From NCBI GenBank assembly GCA_003996215.1, contig QJPP01000665.1, positions 248,001 through 312,000 of the forward strand: a DNA stretch of 64,000 nt, read 5' to 3'. Positions 46,214 to 56,447 of the stretch are shown here, piece by piece. Under the pieces are notes generated by a model. It searched no databases and was not told where the DNA came from. It worked only from the letters and a program-made list of their open reading frames with translations. The stretch's first letter is position 1. Every line of letters starts with the position of its first letter. Source of the DNA: Jaltomata sinuosa. Its lineage: Eukaryota; Streptophyta; Magnoliopsida; Solanales; Solanaceae. Made by a program: the position numbers and the translations under genes.

Positions 46214-47511
46214 TGATGTGCCATTTTATGGCACTTTCGACTCCTTTTAACTAAGAACAATCGTACGTTTTCAAGCAACCGTTGTCTTTTTGATGGTTTT
46301 ATGTTATGTTTTCAGGAAATAGGGACAAACATGGAAACAGAAGGAAATACGAGCAAAAAGAGAATTCTGGATAAGAGTGACGGTTCAGGCAATGGTCCGT
46401 CAAGTGGGTGACGGTCCGTCACCCAAACCGTCACCCTGAGGCAGCCTACTGCCTAGTGACGACGGTCCAGGCGATGGTCCGTCAAGCCAGTGACGGTCCG
46501 TCAGCCTGGCCGTCACACCTAGGCAGTCCGCTACGCGGAATCCTGACATTTTTGGGATTTGTTTCCTATACTCCTATAAATACCCTATGTTAGGTTTATT
46601 TTATTTACCAAGCTTTTTAATATAGTTCTCCCAATAGTTTTAGGAGAGATTTTTGAGAGCAAGAAACACGTTTTCCTTGTCTTGAAAATGTGTTCTTGAA
46701 TCGTTCTTGGGATCTTGGTTTTTCTTGTTCTTGGATCATTGAAGATTTGTTTTCATTATATTGTAAGAATATCTTCTCCTTATTATGAATACTATTCTCT
46801 TCTCTTTTCTTAATAGCATGAGGAACTAAACCTCCCACAACTAGGGTTGTGGGAGCCATGGCAACCGTAGCAAGATAGATTCCGGGTAGCGACGGGTTCA
46901 ATATATATGTTGTCACGTTGTTATTCATTCATTATTTAACGTTTTCTAGTGGTTGCAAATATTAGAACATGCCTAGGTTTAATTTGCTTGAGTAAAGAGA
47001 TTAAAACGGGAAACTTGATTAACGACGAGGATTCGAGACTACCAACTCTCGTCTTATGATTAATGCTGTAACTAGATTAATCTACTTGATGTTTAGAATT
47101 GAAATCTAAAAGCACACCTTTTCAAGTTCGAGAGAATTGAAAAGTAAATTTGTCTATTTGGTTGAGAAACGTTTAGACGATACCATTAATTCAATCGCAT
47201 CGTGACACGCATATAGAAAGAACCCCGTTAAGCCTAGAATCGACATTGTTACTAACGCCATGGTAAACACTTCCCTAGTTCTCTCTCTCCTATTGATTAT
47301 CACTCATACGTTATTGTTTGTTTTGTTTACATTTGTTCACACAAAACCCCCCCTTTATTTACCGGAAACTATTGACCATTAGTCAACTAATTCACTAAAG
47401 ACTTAACTTTCACCATATTCTCTGTGGGATCGACCCCAACCTTTGTTGGGTTCTATATTTGACAACGATCGCTTACGCTTCTTAATCGGAGTGGTACTTT
47501 GAGCGTTATCA
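46214..47511 (+). repeat. 5' LTR of element J
   Basis: It starts TGATGTGCC and ends GCGTTATCA. A GACGGTCCGTC palindrome block is at 46375-46535, a TATA box at 46574-46582, and a perfect 10-base-stem hairpin with loop TAGG at 46832-46855. The U5 end shows 'CTCTGTGGGATCGACCCC'. Confidence 0.9.
46375..46582 (+). promoter_or_regulatory. Palindrome block and TATA box of J 5' LTR
   Basis: Two imperfect copies of a segment rich in GACGGTCCGTC, including the perfect 19-base palindrome GGGTGACGGTCCGTCACCC (46406-46424), end about 40 bases before the TATA box CTATAAATA (46574-46582). The same arrangement is in the 3' LTR (palindrome 51853-51871, TATA 52021-52029). Promoter role is inferred from the motif. 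Confidence 0.7.
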
Positions 47512-47515
47512 AATT

Positions 47516-47533
47516 TTGGCGCCGTTGCCGGGG
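47516..47533 (+). other. Primer-binding site of element J (tRNA-Asp type)
   Basis: TGGCGCCGTTGCCGGGGA, four bases after the LTR end; this is the site typical of Athila/Tat-lineage elements. Confidence 0.9.
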
Positions 47534-47640
47534 AATACGGTTGATTATTAAGTCCGGTGTGTTTATTTGACTCTTAGTCATACTTTCCTGCTTTTACGTT
47601 TATTTGTTGTTTTTGTTTTTGACAGGGTACAGAGTTGTGC

Positions 47641-49122
47641 ATGCCAAGTACCCGGCGCTCGGGTGAATCAACATTACCTTACGACCCCAAGCTTGCTAGA
47701 ACGTTAAGGCGGAATATGGCCGCACAATAAGAGGCAGCAAGGCTCGCTGCAGAACTGCAGGCCCAACATAATTTGAATGCTGGTGGGCTGCAGGACGATG
47801 TTATGCTGAATGATGAGGATATCGACTTGGATGGAGTTGGCGCTACGGGCGCCATTGCTCTTCCACCGCTAGCGCCCAGAGCCAAGTTCAACATCACTAG
47901 CACGATGATCCAGCTGTTGAACTTGAGAGGAGTGTTCCGTGGTGCCGCTGGGGATGACCCAAACCAGCACCTGATGAATTTCGTGGGCATCTGCAAGTCG
48001 TTTGAGTTACCTGGAGTGAGTCAGACAGCGATCAGGCTCAGGTTGTTTCCGTTGTCTCTGTCTGATGAGGCAGCATTGTGGTTGACAGAGCTGACCCCCG
48101 ACTCTATCGCAACTTGGGGAGAGTTGAAAGGAGCTTTCCTAGAAAGGTTCTTTCCTCCCTCTAGGATGATACAGTTGAGGGATGAGATTAGCAATTTCAG
48201 GCAGCAACCTCACGAAGCATTACACGAGACCTGGTTGCGATTTAAAAAGAAGATATCACAATGCCCTAACCATCAGTTGAACGACGAATTTTTGATGCAA
48301 ACATTCTACAGGGCACTGAATTCGGCTACCAAGCCAACGTTGGACAACGCAACAGGTGGAGCGTTTATGGGTCGCACTTTTGTCGATGCCACAACTATTT
48401 TGGACAGGCTCACCAAAACCAACAGGGCCTGGCATACACGGGATTCAGAGGTAGCAGCTAGCACTTATGCAGTTGGGATGTCAGCTGAGCAGCGCAGAAA
48501 AGACGAGGAGCGCGACCAAGACATGGCGCATCTGAAAACGCAGTTGGACCTACTGACAAAGCACTTGTTCTCAGGAGGTATGGAGAAGGTAAAAGCTGTG
48601 GGTTCCCAAGGTAGAGCAGCAGAGTTGGAACCTGAGGAGGCGAATTACTTGGGGGGTTTCCAGGCCAATGGCCAAGGAAACCAAGGTCGGACCTATCAGA
48701 AGGACAACTACTATGAGAAAGCTGGCTACAATCGCGATCAAGGAAACTGGAGGAATAACACCGATAGAGGTGGCTTGTATGTACCACCTGGTAATCGGGA
48801 CAAAGCTAGCAACGAGGCAGGGACTTCCAAGCTAGAGAACATGATGGCGAAGATGCTGCAGAAGGTAGAATCGACTGACTCTGGGGTGAAGGAGATAAGG
48901 ACTGAGTTATCGGCCATGAGTCAAATAGTGGAGGCACATTCCACTTCGATTAAGCAATTGGAGCAGCAAGTGGGCTTAATCTCGGCATCTCTTAACCCAA
49001 GGAAGATAGGTACCTTGCCGAGTGACACGATCCAAAACCCGAGGAATGACGTGAGTTGTATGGCGATCACCACAAGGAGCAGAAAAATATTACCGGAATC
49101 ACATCCGGTAATTCAGACTTAA
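47641..49122 (+). CDS. gag of element J, with one in-frame stop
   Basis: I place the start at ATG 47641 (MPSTRRSGES...), which is in frame with the long open stretch. One TAA at 47728-47730 (codon 30) interrupts it; the next ATG in frame is 47803. The capsid core is typical of Athila/Tat gag: FNITSTMIQLLNLRGVFRG, DPNQHLMNFVGIC, LRLFPLSLSDEAALWL, LERFFPPSRM, LRFKKKISQCPNHQL. Downstream is a Gly/Asn-rich linker and a predicted coiled-coil stretch (KLENMMAKMLQKVES ... IKQLEQQVGLI). No zinc knuckle is present. It ends at TAA 49120-49122 in the same frame as the protease. Confidence 0.85.
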
Positions 49123-50202
49123 GAGGGTAAGATCGTGGATGACAAGGAAGTCGAGGAAGCTACTCTAGAGCCCGTGGAGAAAAGCAAGAAAGCTGAAAAG
49201 CTTCCAACTATGATGCCTCGACCACCACCTCCTTTCCCACAACGCCTGAAGAAGAAAGCGGAAGATGGTAAGTTCCTGAATTTCCTGACCATGCTCAAGC
49301 AAATATCAATAAACATCCCATTGGTGGAAGCGCTTGAACAAATGCCCGGTTATGCCAAGTTCATGAAGGACTTGATTACAAAGAAAAGGTCGGTAAGTGT
49401 TGAACCGGAAGACAACCTCCACCACTGCAGTGCTATTTCCTCAAGGTCATTAGTAGACAAAAAGGAAGATCCAGGTGCGTTTACTGTTCCCTGTACTATA
49501 GGGAAACTCGGCTTCGGAAGAGCCTTGTGTGATCTTGGTGCTAGCATCAACCTGATGCCGCTAGCAGTCTATAAACAATTGGGTTTGGGAGCTCCCAAAC
49601 CAACGTCCATGAGAGTGTTGATGGCTGACCGTTCGGTAAAGCGACCCGTGGGAATATTGTCTGATGTGCTAGTAAAGATCGGTAAGCTTATCTTCCCAGC
49701 TGACTTTGTGATCTTGGATTGCGAAGTGGATTTTGAAGTTCCCATAATCTTGGGACGACCATTGCTAGCCACGGCAAGAGTATTGGTTGACATGGAAAGA
49801 AACGAACTGACCTTCAGGCTAAACAATGAAGTTGTCAAGTTCGATGTGTCTAAATTGATGAAGCAACCAAGTGACATGAGGGTGGTCGCGGTCATCAATG
49901 TTATTGAGGAAGTTCCTGCGGATGTGCATCTCGAGGAGAAGGGTTTGGGCGAGACTCTAGATGTTGTGAGAAGGATGGTGCGAGAAGGGAAACATGTAGA
50001 GGAAGGCGGTAAAAATAGATCAAAGAAACGAAAACACCGCAAGAGAATCTGCAAAGAAAGAGCGAAGAAGTTGTCGCGACTAGCTGCGGAGCCAATGAAA
50101 GAAGAAGCTGGAACGCAACATGAGGTTGTCACGTGCACACACTCTATCGAGTTCTCCTATTTTGGAGACCCTGGCGGTCTCCAACATCATTCCAGAATCT
50201 GA
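49123..50202 (+). CDS. Aspartic protease domain ORF of element J
   Basis: Same frame as gag, separated from it by one TAA (49120-49122). The N-terminal part is charged and Pro-rich (MMPRPPPPFPQRLKKK). The retropepsin domain follows: FTVPCTIGKLGFGRALCDLGASINLMPLAVYK with the active-site D-L-G-A-S, then ADFVILDCEVDFEVPIILGRPLLATARVLVD. The C-terminus is very basic (KKRKHRKRICKERAKKLSR). The frame ends at 50202 without entering RT. It would cleave the gag polyprotein if translated. D-L-G-A-S is a known variant in this lineage. Confidence 0.85.
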   Translation, partial: EGKIVDDKEVEEATLEPVEKSKKAEKLPTMMPRPPPPFPQRLKKKAEDGKFLNFLTMLKQISINIPLVEALEQMPGYAKFMKDLITKKRSVSVEPEDNLHHCSAISSRSLVDKKEDPGAFTVPCTIGKLGFGRALCDLGASINLMPLAVYKQLGLGAPKPTSMRVLMADRSVKRPVGILSDVLVKIGKLIFPADFVILDCEVDFEVPIILGRPLLATARVLVDMERNELTFRLNNEVVKFDVSKLMKQPSDMRVVAVINVIEEVPADVHLEEKGLGETLDVVRRMVREGKHVEEGGKNRSKKRKHRKRICKERAKKLSRLAAEPMKEEAGTQHEVVTCTHSIEFSYFGDPGGLQHHSRI

Positions 50203-51620
50203 GTCCTATCGACTTCACAGGTATTCCTTTCTCGCACAGTTTTTAGCTTTCATATGGATGCATTGGGGACAATGCATGAGTCTAAGTTGAGGGTGTGGGG
50301 AAACCTGTGAGTCACCACCGAGGGTTTTTGTTGCCGTGTTTCTTTTCCCTCTGGTGTGCTATCTAATAGAACCGGCATGTTTAGGTTGTCGTTTAAATTT
50401 TTAGTTGTTTTCTAAGTGTCTATAGCAAGCATGTGGCGTTTTTCTTTGACTAAAAGGAGCCCCCTTTAAAAAAAAATTTGGTTTTGTACTTATGTTGAAA
50501 CGATTGATTGTCTGGATCCTTGAATGTCATTGTGTGATTATGATTAGAATGAGTATGCTTAAGCCGAGCGGTTGTTTGATAGTTGGTAGCGATATAGTTT
50601 CTTGGTGCCAAGAGTGTGTGAGATTATTGCTATAAATTCTTACTCTGTGCATGCATCTAGAACTTGCCCGGTCTATTTTGTTAAGTTCAAAGTTTGGTTG
50701 CTTAGGAAAGGATCACAGGCCCTTTTTGTATGCAGTCCACTTAACCTAAAAGACCGTCCAAATATAAATAATCCCTTTGATCCCTATTTGAGCCACAATT
50801 GATCTTGTTCTTTCAATAACCTGTCACTGTTCCTGTTTAACGTGAATCCCTATTTTGGCCCTGGTCCTTCCTTGGACATCGTGCACCTCAATTCAGGCAA
50901 TCAGCCTAAGTTGAGGGTGGCTACTATAGAGGTAAATGATAAGAAAAAGAGGATGGAGAAGATTGGTTGTGAATAGAATGAAAATTCGGGTGTGCCTAAG
51001 AAAAGAAAAGAAAAATAAAAAGAGATGAAAAAGATCGAAAAAGGAATAAAAAGAATTGTCAAAATAAAGAGGCCGCACCTGTAGCTAGATAGAAGGAAAT
51101 AAAAAGGTGAATAAGGATGGACAAAGTAAAGTATGTGGTAATAAGACGTCGGTGGTTCCAAGGAGGGCTTAGTCACTAACCCCTAAATGTATCCTACAAG
51201 CACCTGAAGCCTCATTACAAGCCAAAACAAGTCCTGTAGTGATCCTGATCGGCTATCTGAAGAACTGAAATAGAATAGTAAGGGCAAGCCTATGGTATCG
51301 CATGTGCATTGTTCGAAATCGTTTGTGAGTGTGAGCGCGTACCTAGTCCCAAATCTTGTGTGTGGGATTTCTTTGTGGTGAGGGCACCAAGATGTCTGTA
51401 TTGTCTATTGATTGTTAGGATAGCTGCGCGTGTGTATGTAGAATGTTCTATCATATCAGAATGACATGTTTGGATCCATGCAAGTTAGTGTTTCATACAT
51501 TTGTGTGATACGAGGGAGCTTGAATTAAAACTGAATAAGATGTTGAATGACCATGAGTTGCTAGAGACACGAGTTTGTTTTCTTAGTTGAGTCGTCGTGT
51601 TGTTTTTCTTTTATGTTATG
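50203..51620 (+). other. Non-coding 3' region of element J
   Basis: Where RT, RNase H and integrase would be, no recognisable motif is found in any frame. It contains two PPT-like copies of CTAAGTTGAGGGTG (50283 and 50906), a purine-rich stretch (50930-51070, AAGAAAAGAAAA style) and AT-rich sequence. ORFs on the minus strand here are low-complexity shadows of the purine tract. Confidence 0.7.
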
Positions 51621-51657
51621 TTGCTTGAGGACAAGCGAACGTCTAAGTTGAGGGTGT
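51621..51657 (+). other. Pre-LTR hairpin and polypurine tract of element J
   Basis: The hairpin TTGCTTG-AGGA-CAAGCGA (51621-51638) has a 7-base stem with one G-T pair. It is followed by CTAAGTTGAGGGTGT up to the LTR at 51658. Confidence 0.75.
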
Positions 51658-52957
51658 TGATGTGCCGCCATTTTACGGCACTTTCGACTCCTTTTAACTA
51701 AGAACAATCGTACGTTTTCAAGCAACCGTCGTCGTTTTGATGGTTTTATGTTATGTTTTCAGGAAATAGGGACAAACATGGAAACGGAAGGAAATACGAG
51801 CAAAAAGAGCATTCTGGATAAGAGTGACGGTTCAGGAAATGGTCCGTCAAGTGGGTGACGGTCCGTCACCCAAACCGTCACCCTGAGGCAGCCTACTGCC
51901 TAGTGACGACGGTCCAGGCGACGGTCCGTCAAGCCAGTGACGGTCCGTCAGCCTGGCCGTCACACCTAGGCAGTCCGCTACGCGGAATCCTGACGTTTTT
52001 GGGATTTGTTTCCTATACTCCTATAAATACCCTATGTTAGGTTTATTTTATTTACCAAGCTTTTTAATATAGTTCTCCCAATAGTTTTAGGAGAGATTTT
52101 TGAGAGCAAGAAACACGTTTTCCTTGTCTTGAAAACGTGTTCTTGAATCGTTCTTGGGATCTTGGTTTTTCTTGTTCTTGGATCATTGAAGATTTGTTTT
52201 CATTATATTGTAAGAATCTCTTCTCCTTATTATGAATACTATTCTCTTCTCTTTTCTTAATAGCATGAGGAACTAAACCTCCCACAACTAGGGTTGTGGG
52301 AGCCATGGCAACCGTAGCAAGATAGATTCCGGGTAGCGACGGGTTCAATATATATGTTGTCACGTTGTTATTCATTCATTATTTAACGTTTTCTAGTGGT
52401 TGCAAACATTAGAACATGCCTAGGTTTAATTTGCTTGAGTAAAGAGATTAAAACCGGGAAACTTGATTAACGACGAGGATTCGAGACTACCAACTCTTGT
52501 CTTATGATTAATGCTGTAACTAGATTAATCTACTTGATGTTTAGGATTGAAATCTAAAAGCACACCTTTTCAAGTTCGAGAGAATTGAAAAGTAAATTCG
52601 TCTATTTGGTTGAGAAACGTTTAGATGATACCATTAATTCAATCACATCGTGACACGCATATAGAAAGAACCCGGTTAAGCTTAGAATCGACATTGTTAC
52701 AACGCCATGGTGAACACTTCCCTAGTTCTCTCTCATATTGATTTTCACTCATACATTATTGTTCGTTTTGTTTACACATTGTTCACACAAAACCCCCCTT
52801 TTATTTACCGGAAACTATTGACCATTAGTCAACTAATTCACTAACGACTTAACTTTCACCATATTCTCTGTGGGATCGACCCCAACCTTTGTTGGGTTCT
52901 ATATTTGACAACGATCGCTTACGCTTCTTAATCGGAGTGGTACTTTGAGCGTTATCA
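51658..52957 (+). repeat. 3' LTR of element J
   Basis: Starts TGATGTGCC and ends GCGTTATCA; about 1300 bases. It differs from the 5' LTR by roughly 25-30 substitutions and a few short indels, counted by eye. Confidence 0.9.
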
Positions 52958-53704
52958 CCCTCCCCGGGTGGATGACTTAGCCCAACCTTGGTCTGAGGAT
53001 CAACTCGTTTCCCCTTTCTGACATATAATGAACGATTTCCTTTCTTAGCATAATTTAGCAACTACGTGATTCCTGAGACTTTACCCAACACCGAACATAG
53101 AGTGGGAATACCTCCCCTTAGCCTTAGTAAAACCAACAGCTACATCTCATGCCATTTACATTCTCGAAACCTTATCTAGGAGTTTTCCATTTCCATTATC
53201 CGTAGTTCCTAAGCATTCTCCCGGTTCCCCAAACCTTCTCGACATTCCAGTCCCCAAGCCTATCATTTTATTCTACCAAAATAATTAAATATCCACATTA
53301 TACGTATCGTAAGACCAACCCTTCAATCCATACAATTCCTAATTCACACATAACCAGTATTGAATCCACCAAACTCCGTGCCCAAAGTCCTAATCATGGA
53401 TTCTCCCTTTCATTCTACACAATAATAGGAAATAAAAATGGTCAATATACTCTTGGGAAGAAACCTAGCCTACCTGGATGTCGAGCAGCTGTTCAATGAC
53501 CTTTTTGGTTTCGTGAAGGCATTCCCTGATGATTCTGCAGGTCCAAATTTGTAGTTTTGCATCCCTTTTGCTGGAATCCCTCCCCCCATGTCTCCCAAGC
53601 CTTGGAGCAGCCTAGGAGGGTTTTTGGAATAACTCTTATTTGTTTTTGGGGCTGAAGGGAAGAGAATGAAATAAAAAAAACCATTTTCTAGGATTTCTGG
53701 TCCA

Positions 53705-53855
53705 ATCGCTCTGCTATAGCAATCCCTGCTCCTCTATAGTAGTACCGCCATAGCAGAGTCAACCGCTGTGGCAGAGGTTGACTGTCTTGACTTTCGCTAT
53801 AGCGGTAATTATTACTCTATAGCGAAGGTCGTCTTGGTAGAGCGGTAGCACTCGT
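53705..53855 (-). repeat. CTATAG palindrome block in LTR K
   Basis: Degenerate copies of CCGCTATAGCGG (for example TCGCTATAGCGGTAAT near 53800), at the same distance from the LTR start as in T. Confidence 0.75.
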
Positions 53856-54208
53856 CATGGACAGAAACTCGGAAAATTCCTAAAAATAGCCCTTTTTACA
53901 ACACACCTTGAATCCCCAAAGTTCTTGAATAACCCATTCACGTCAACCTCGATTTTGGGAGCTCTTCTTACCTGAATTTGATTCCGAAAAGTCCCCCAGA
54001 CTCCTCTATGTATTAGCTACACATAAAACTAGATCAAATCAAGACATAGAACCCAATCCTTACCCGTATTGCCTTGGACTATACCTCACTCTAATTCTGG
54101 CCAAGGCTAGCCTAGCCTAGAATTTTCAACTCTCAACCCAGAAGTATTTTAACTCGAACTTGGCACGAAAAGCCTACCCATAATGACGAACTCAGTCATT
54201 ACACTACT

Positions 54209-55160
54209 ATATTTTAGGATGATCCCAACCCTACTATCCGCCTCCGAGGAGTGGATTTCCCCATGGATGCTCGTGCCTTCAATGAGGTGCTAGGAGTGCC
54301 TCATATTTTGAATGAGGCATACAAAGCCAAGCTTCGGATGTGAGATATGACATGGCTGAGGGATACTCTGGTGGAGGAGGAGTTCAAGGATCAGGTCTAC
54401 TGGCCCACTTCTAAGGGAACCACTAGTACATACTTCTCAGCCGACGCTAGGAGGTGGCTAAACTTAGTGTACCAGAGGATCCATCCATCGGGTAATACTA
54501 CTGATGTGACCTTTCCTCGAGCCTTGGTGATGGCTTGTTCTATACAGCGCATACAGCTAAACGTGGGGGAACAAATAGTATCTAAGTGGAAGGACTTCTA
54601 TCGGAGTCCCAAGAAGGGCCCTTTCCTTTCGGGTCTGGTATCTGAGTTATGCAGGCACTTCGAGGTGCCTGAGGATGAGATTGATATTGAGGTGGATATG
54701 GGTGCCCCCTTTAACCCTCTCCGGGTGAAGTTGATCACTTCTACGAGGAAGAAGAAGAGAAAGGTGAATGAAGCAGGGAGCATCCAGGCTGCCGAGGGTG
54801 CTAATGATAATGGTGATGATCCTGCCCCTCCTTCCCAATCACTGGAATTCAGCTCGAGGAGGACTAAGACATGGTCAGGAGGTTTATGGAGGGTACTGTT
54901 GCCAGAGGTACAGCCCTGCCCCCCTCTATTCAGGACTTTGCAGCACTCTGCAGGGAGTTAGATAAGGAGAAGAAGAAAAGGGCTCCAGAAATTGTATGTT
55001 TGCCTAGATGTGGAAGACTATTAAGGTCATGTTCACTTGCTCTGACCCCGATCAGAAGCTTCCCCAGCTAGAGACGGAGGACCTACAGGAGTTTCCTTTC
55101 TTGAGTGATGCCGAGGATCCCACCCCTGCAGCCCCTGATGGTGATGAGGCATCTGGCTAG
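54209..55160 (+). pseudogene. ORF H, C-terminal part
   Basis: Resumes in register after solo LTR K: DDPNPTIRLRGVDFPMDARAFNEVLGVP, then the long open stretch 54347-54961 (MTWLRDTLVEEEFKDQVYWP ... RALVMACSIQRI...NVGEQIV...KKGPFLSGLVSELCRHFEVPEDE). In another frame it then reads SIQDFAALCRELDKEKKKRAP. The probable natural end is DAEDPTPAAPDGDEASG followed by TAG at 55158-55160. Stops at 54215-54217 and about 54341-54343 and at least two frameshifts show it is inactive. The C-terminus is lysine-rich, then acidic. Confidence 0.7.
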
Positions 55161-56428
55161 GACCTCCCCCCTCCCCTTATTATATGAGAAATATTATTCT
55201 TGGGTTTTGCCCCCATTTGGGGCATGTACTAGACGATGTTACCCTTCTATTTTCCCTTTTATTTTAAGCACGTGGATTCTAGTTTTAATCAGTAATGACT
55301 TATATGCATGCTATATTCGCTCCATTGGTGATTTTCTTGTTTTACATAGCAGCTCGCAGCTTAACTAGCGTTCTTAGATGTCTCAAAAATGTAACAAAAA
55401 ACAGGGGAAAATAGGGCAAAGATTCTGTCCTACCCTCCCTGCTATAGCAGGTGACACACTTCTACAGCGGCACTACCATAGTGGACAAATTCCCGCTATA
55501 GTGGGATTGCCATAGCGATGCAGTCCCGCTATGGCAGCCCTGATGTTAATAGTCCAGAAATTGAAATTTCTGCAAAGTTCACCCATTCCCCCATTCCCGG
55601 TTACACGACATTAACCTCTAAAATCACGTCATGATCTTAAACATACCTCAAGACCATCCCCAGCAATGCATAGTTCTGAATAAGCACCACATCATCGTAA
55701 AAACATTATACGGAACACCTTAGAAATCTATTTACAACACACATTCCCACTATCATGCACAAATAGTTCCCCATTCTTCCCATGGTTCCAACCAATTTCG
55801 ACTGTCCTGAAATTGAAGTTTCCCTACAGTCATAAGACTTGTCCCTTTACCATCCTTACCAATGGTCAGTCCATACCCGAAATGTAATACAAACTTGCAA
55901 TCAGGACATATAGCACTTTATCGTTAAAATAATTCACAACAAATCGAGTTATGACTCTTATCGGACCAACATTTTTCATAGTAAAGCAAGTAATTACACA
56001 CCACACAATTGCAGTTATACAGGTAAGGCAATGTATACAATCATGAGTCTCAAATTTCAGCACTCAATCAAGTCAGATTCATATTCCTTTAATCCCCCAT
56101 GGAAAACTGTTAGTCGATCATCCCTACCTTACCACAACCTCTAAGGCCAGATACAATTTGGAACCTTCCTGGTTCCAACTTCTCTTGCTTGTCTCATTAC
56201 AGCTGGAGGTAAGCAACACCTTCTGACCTTGTTGAGATACCAATTGGAATCAAGAGATACCAATTGGACTTATCCCATACAAGTAAGGACAGACCGCATG
56301 AAAGGAGTGAAAGAAGAGAGGCAATTGCTAGAATGCTTCATAGCTTCCCAAAGATTATATGTGGATGTCATAACACCAATCCACAAGACTCTATTCGACA
56401 TTTGCTCTTGTACTGGGACACCGGTAAC
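55161..56428. other. Internal non-coding part of E-L after ORF H
   Basis: Contains a CTATAG block (55435-55540) and AT-rich sequence. Close to the primer site, 'ATACCAATTGGAATC' repeats (56237-56270) match the leader of element F (13980-14005). No gene is supported. Confidence 0.55.
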
Positions 56429-56447
56429 CTACGCTCTTATACTAATT
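56429..56447 (-). other. Primer-binding site of element E-L (tRNA-iMet type)
   Basis: Directly next to LTR L, the minus strand reads TAGTATAAGAGCGTAGG; 10 of 12 core bases match TGGTATCAGAGC. Confidence 0.7.

Larger units (their letters stand above)
46214..52957 (+). mobile_element. Element J: well preserved non-autonomous Athila/Tat-like element
   Basis: 5' LTR 46214-47511 and 3' LTR 51658-52957, about 2 percent different by eye. Primer site of tRNA-Asp type at 47516-47533, gag and protease in one frame (47641-50202), then 1.45 kb of non-coding sequence, pre-LTR hairpin and polypurine tract. The flanks are CCCCT on the left and CCCT on the right, which fits a 4-5 base target duplication. 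RT, RNase H and integrase are absent, so it must be moved by proteins of a relative. The design matches the class described as TR-GAG elements, here with protease. Confidence 0.9.
44090..54203 (-). mobile_element. Solo LTR K (Tekay-like), interrupted by element J
   Basis: The minus strand starts TGTAATGACTGAG (54203) and ends TAGTTGGGTCGTGACA (44090). A perfect target duplication CTACT flanks it (44085-44089 and 54204-54208). Without J it is about 3.4 kb. It belongs to the same family as T: the first about 450 bases align along their length. It contains two tandem arrays and the CTATAG block (53705-53855). No internal region or primer site was found, so it is a solo LTR. Confidence 0.85.

Noticed and set aside
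49569..50138. 189-residue minus-strand ORF opposite the J protease
   Set aside because: Shadow of the real plus-strand protease frame; Ser/Thr-rich composition typical of an antisense frame.
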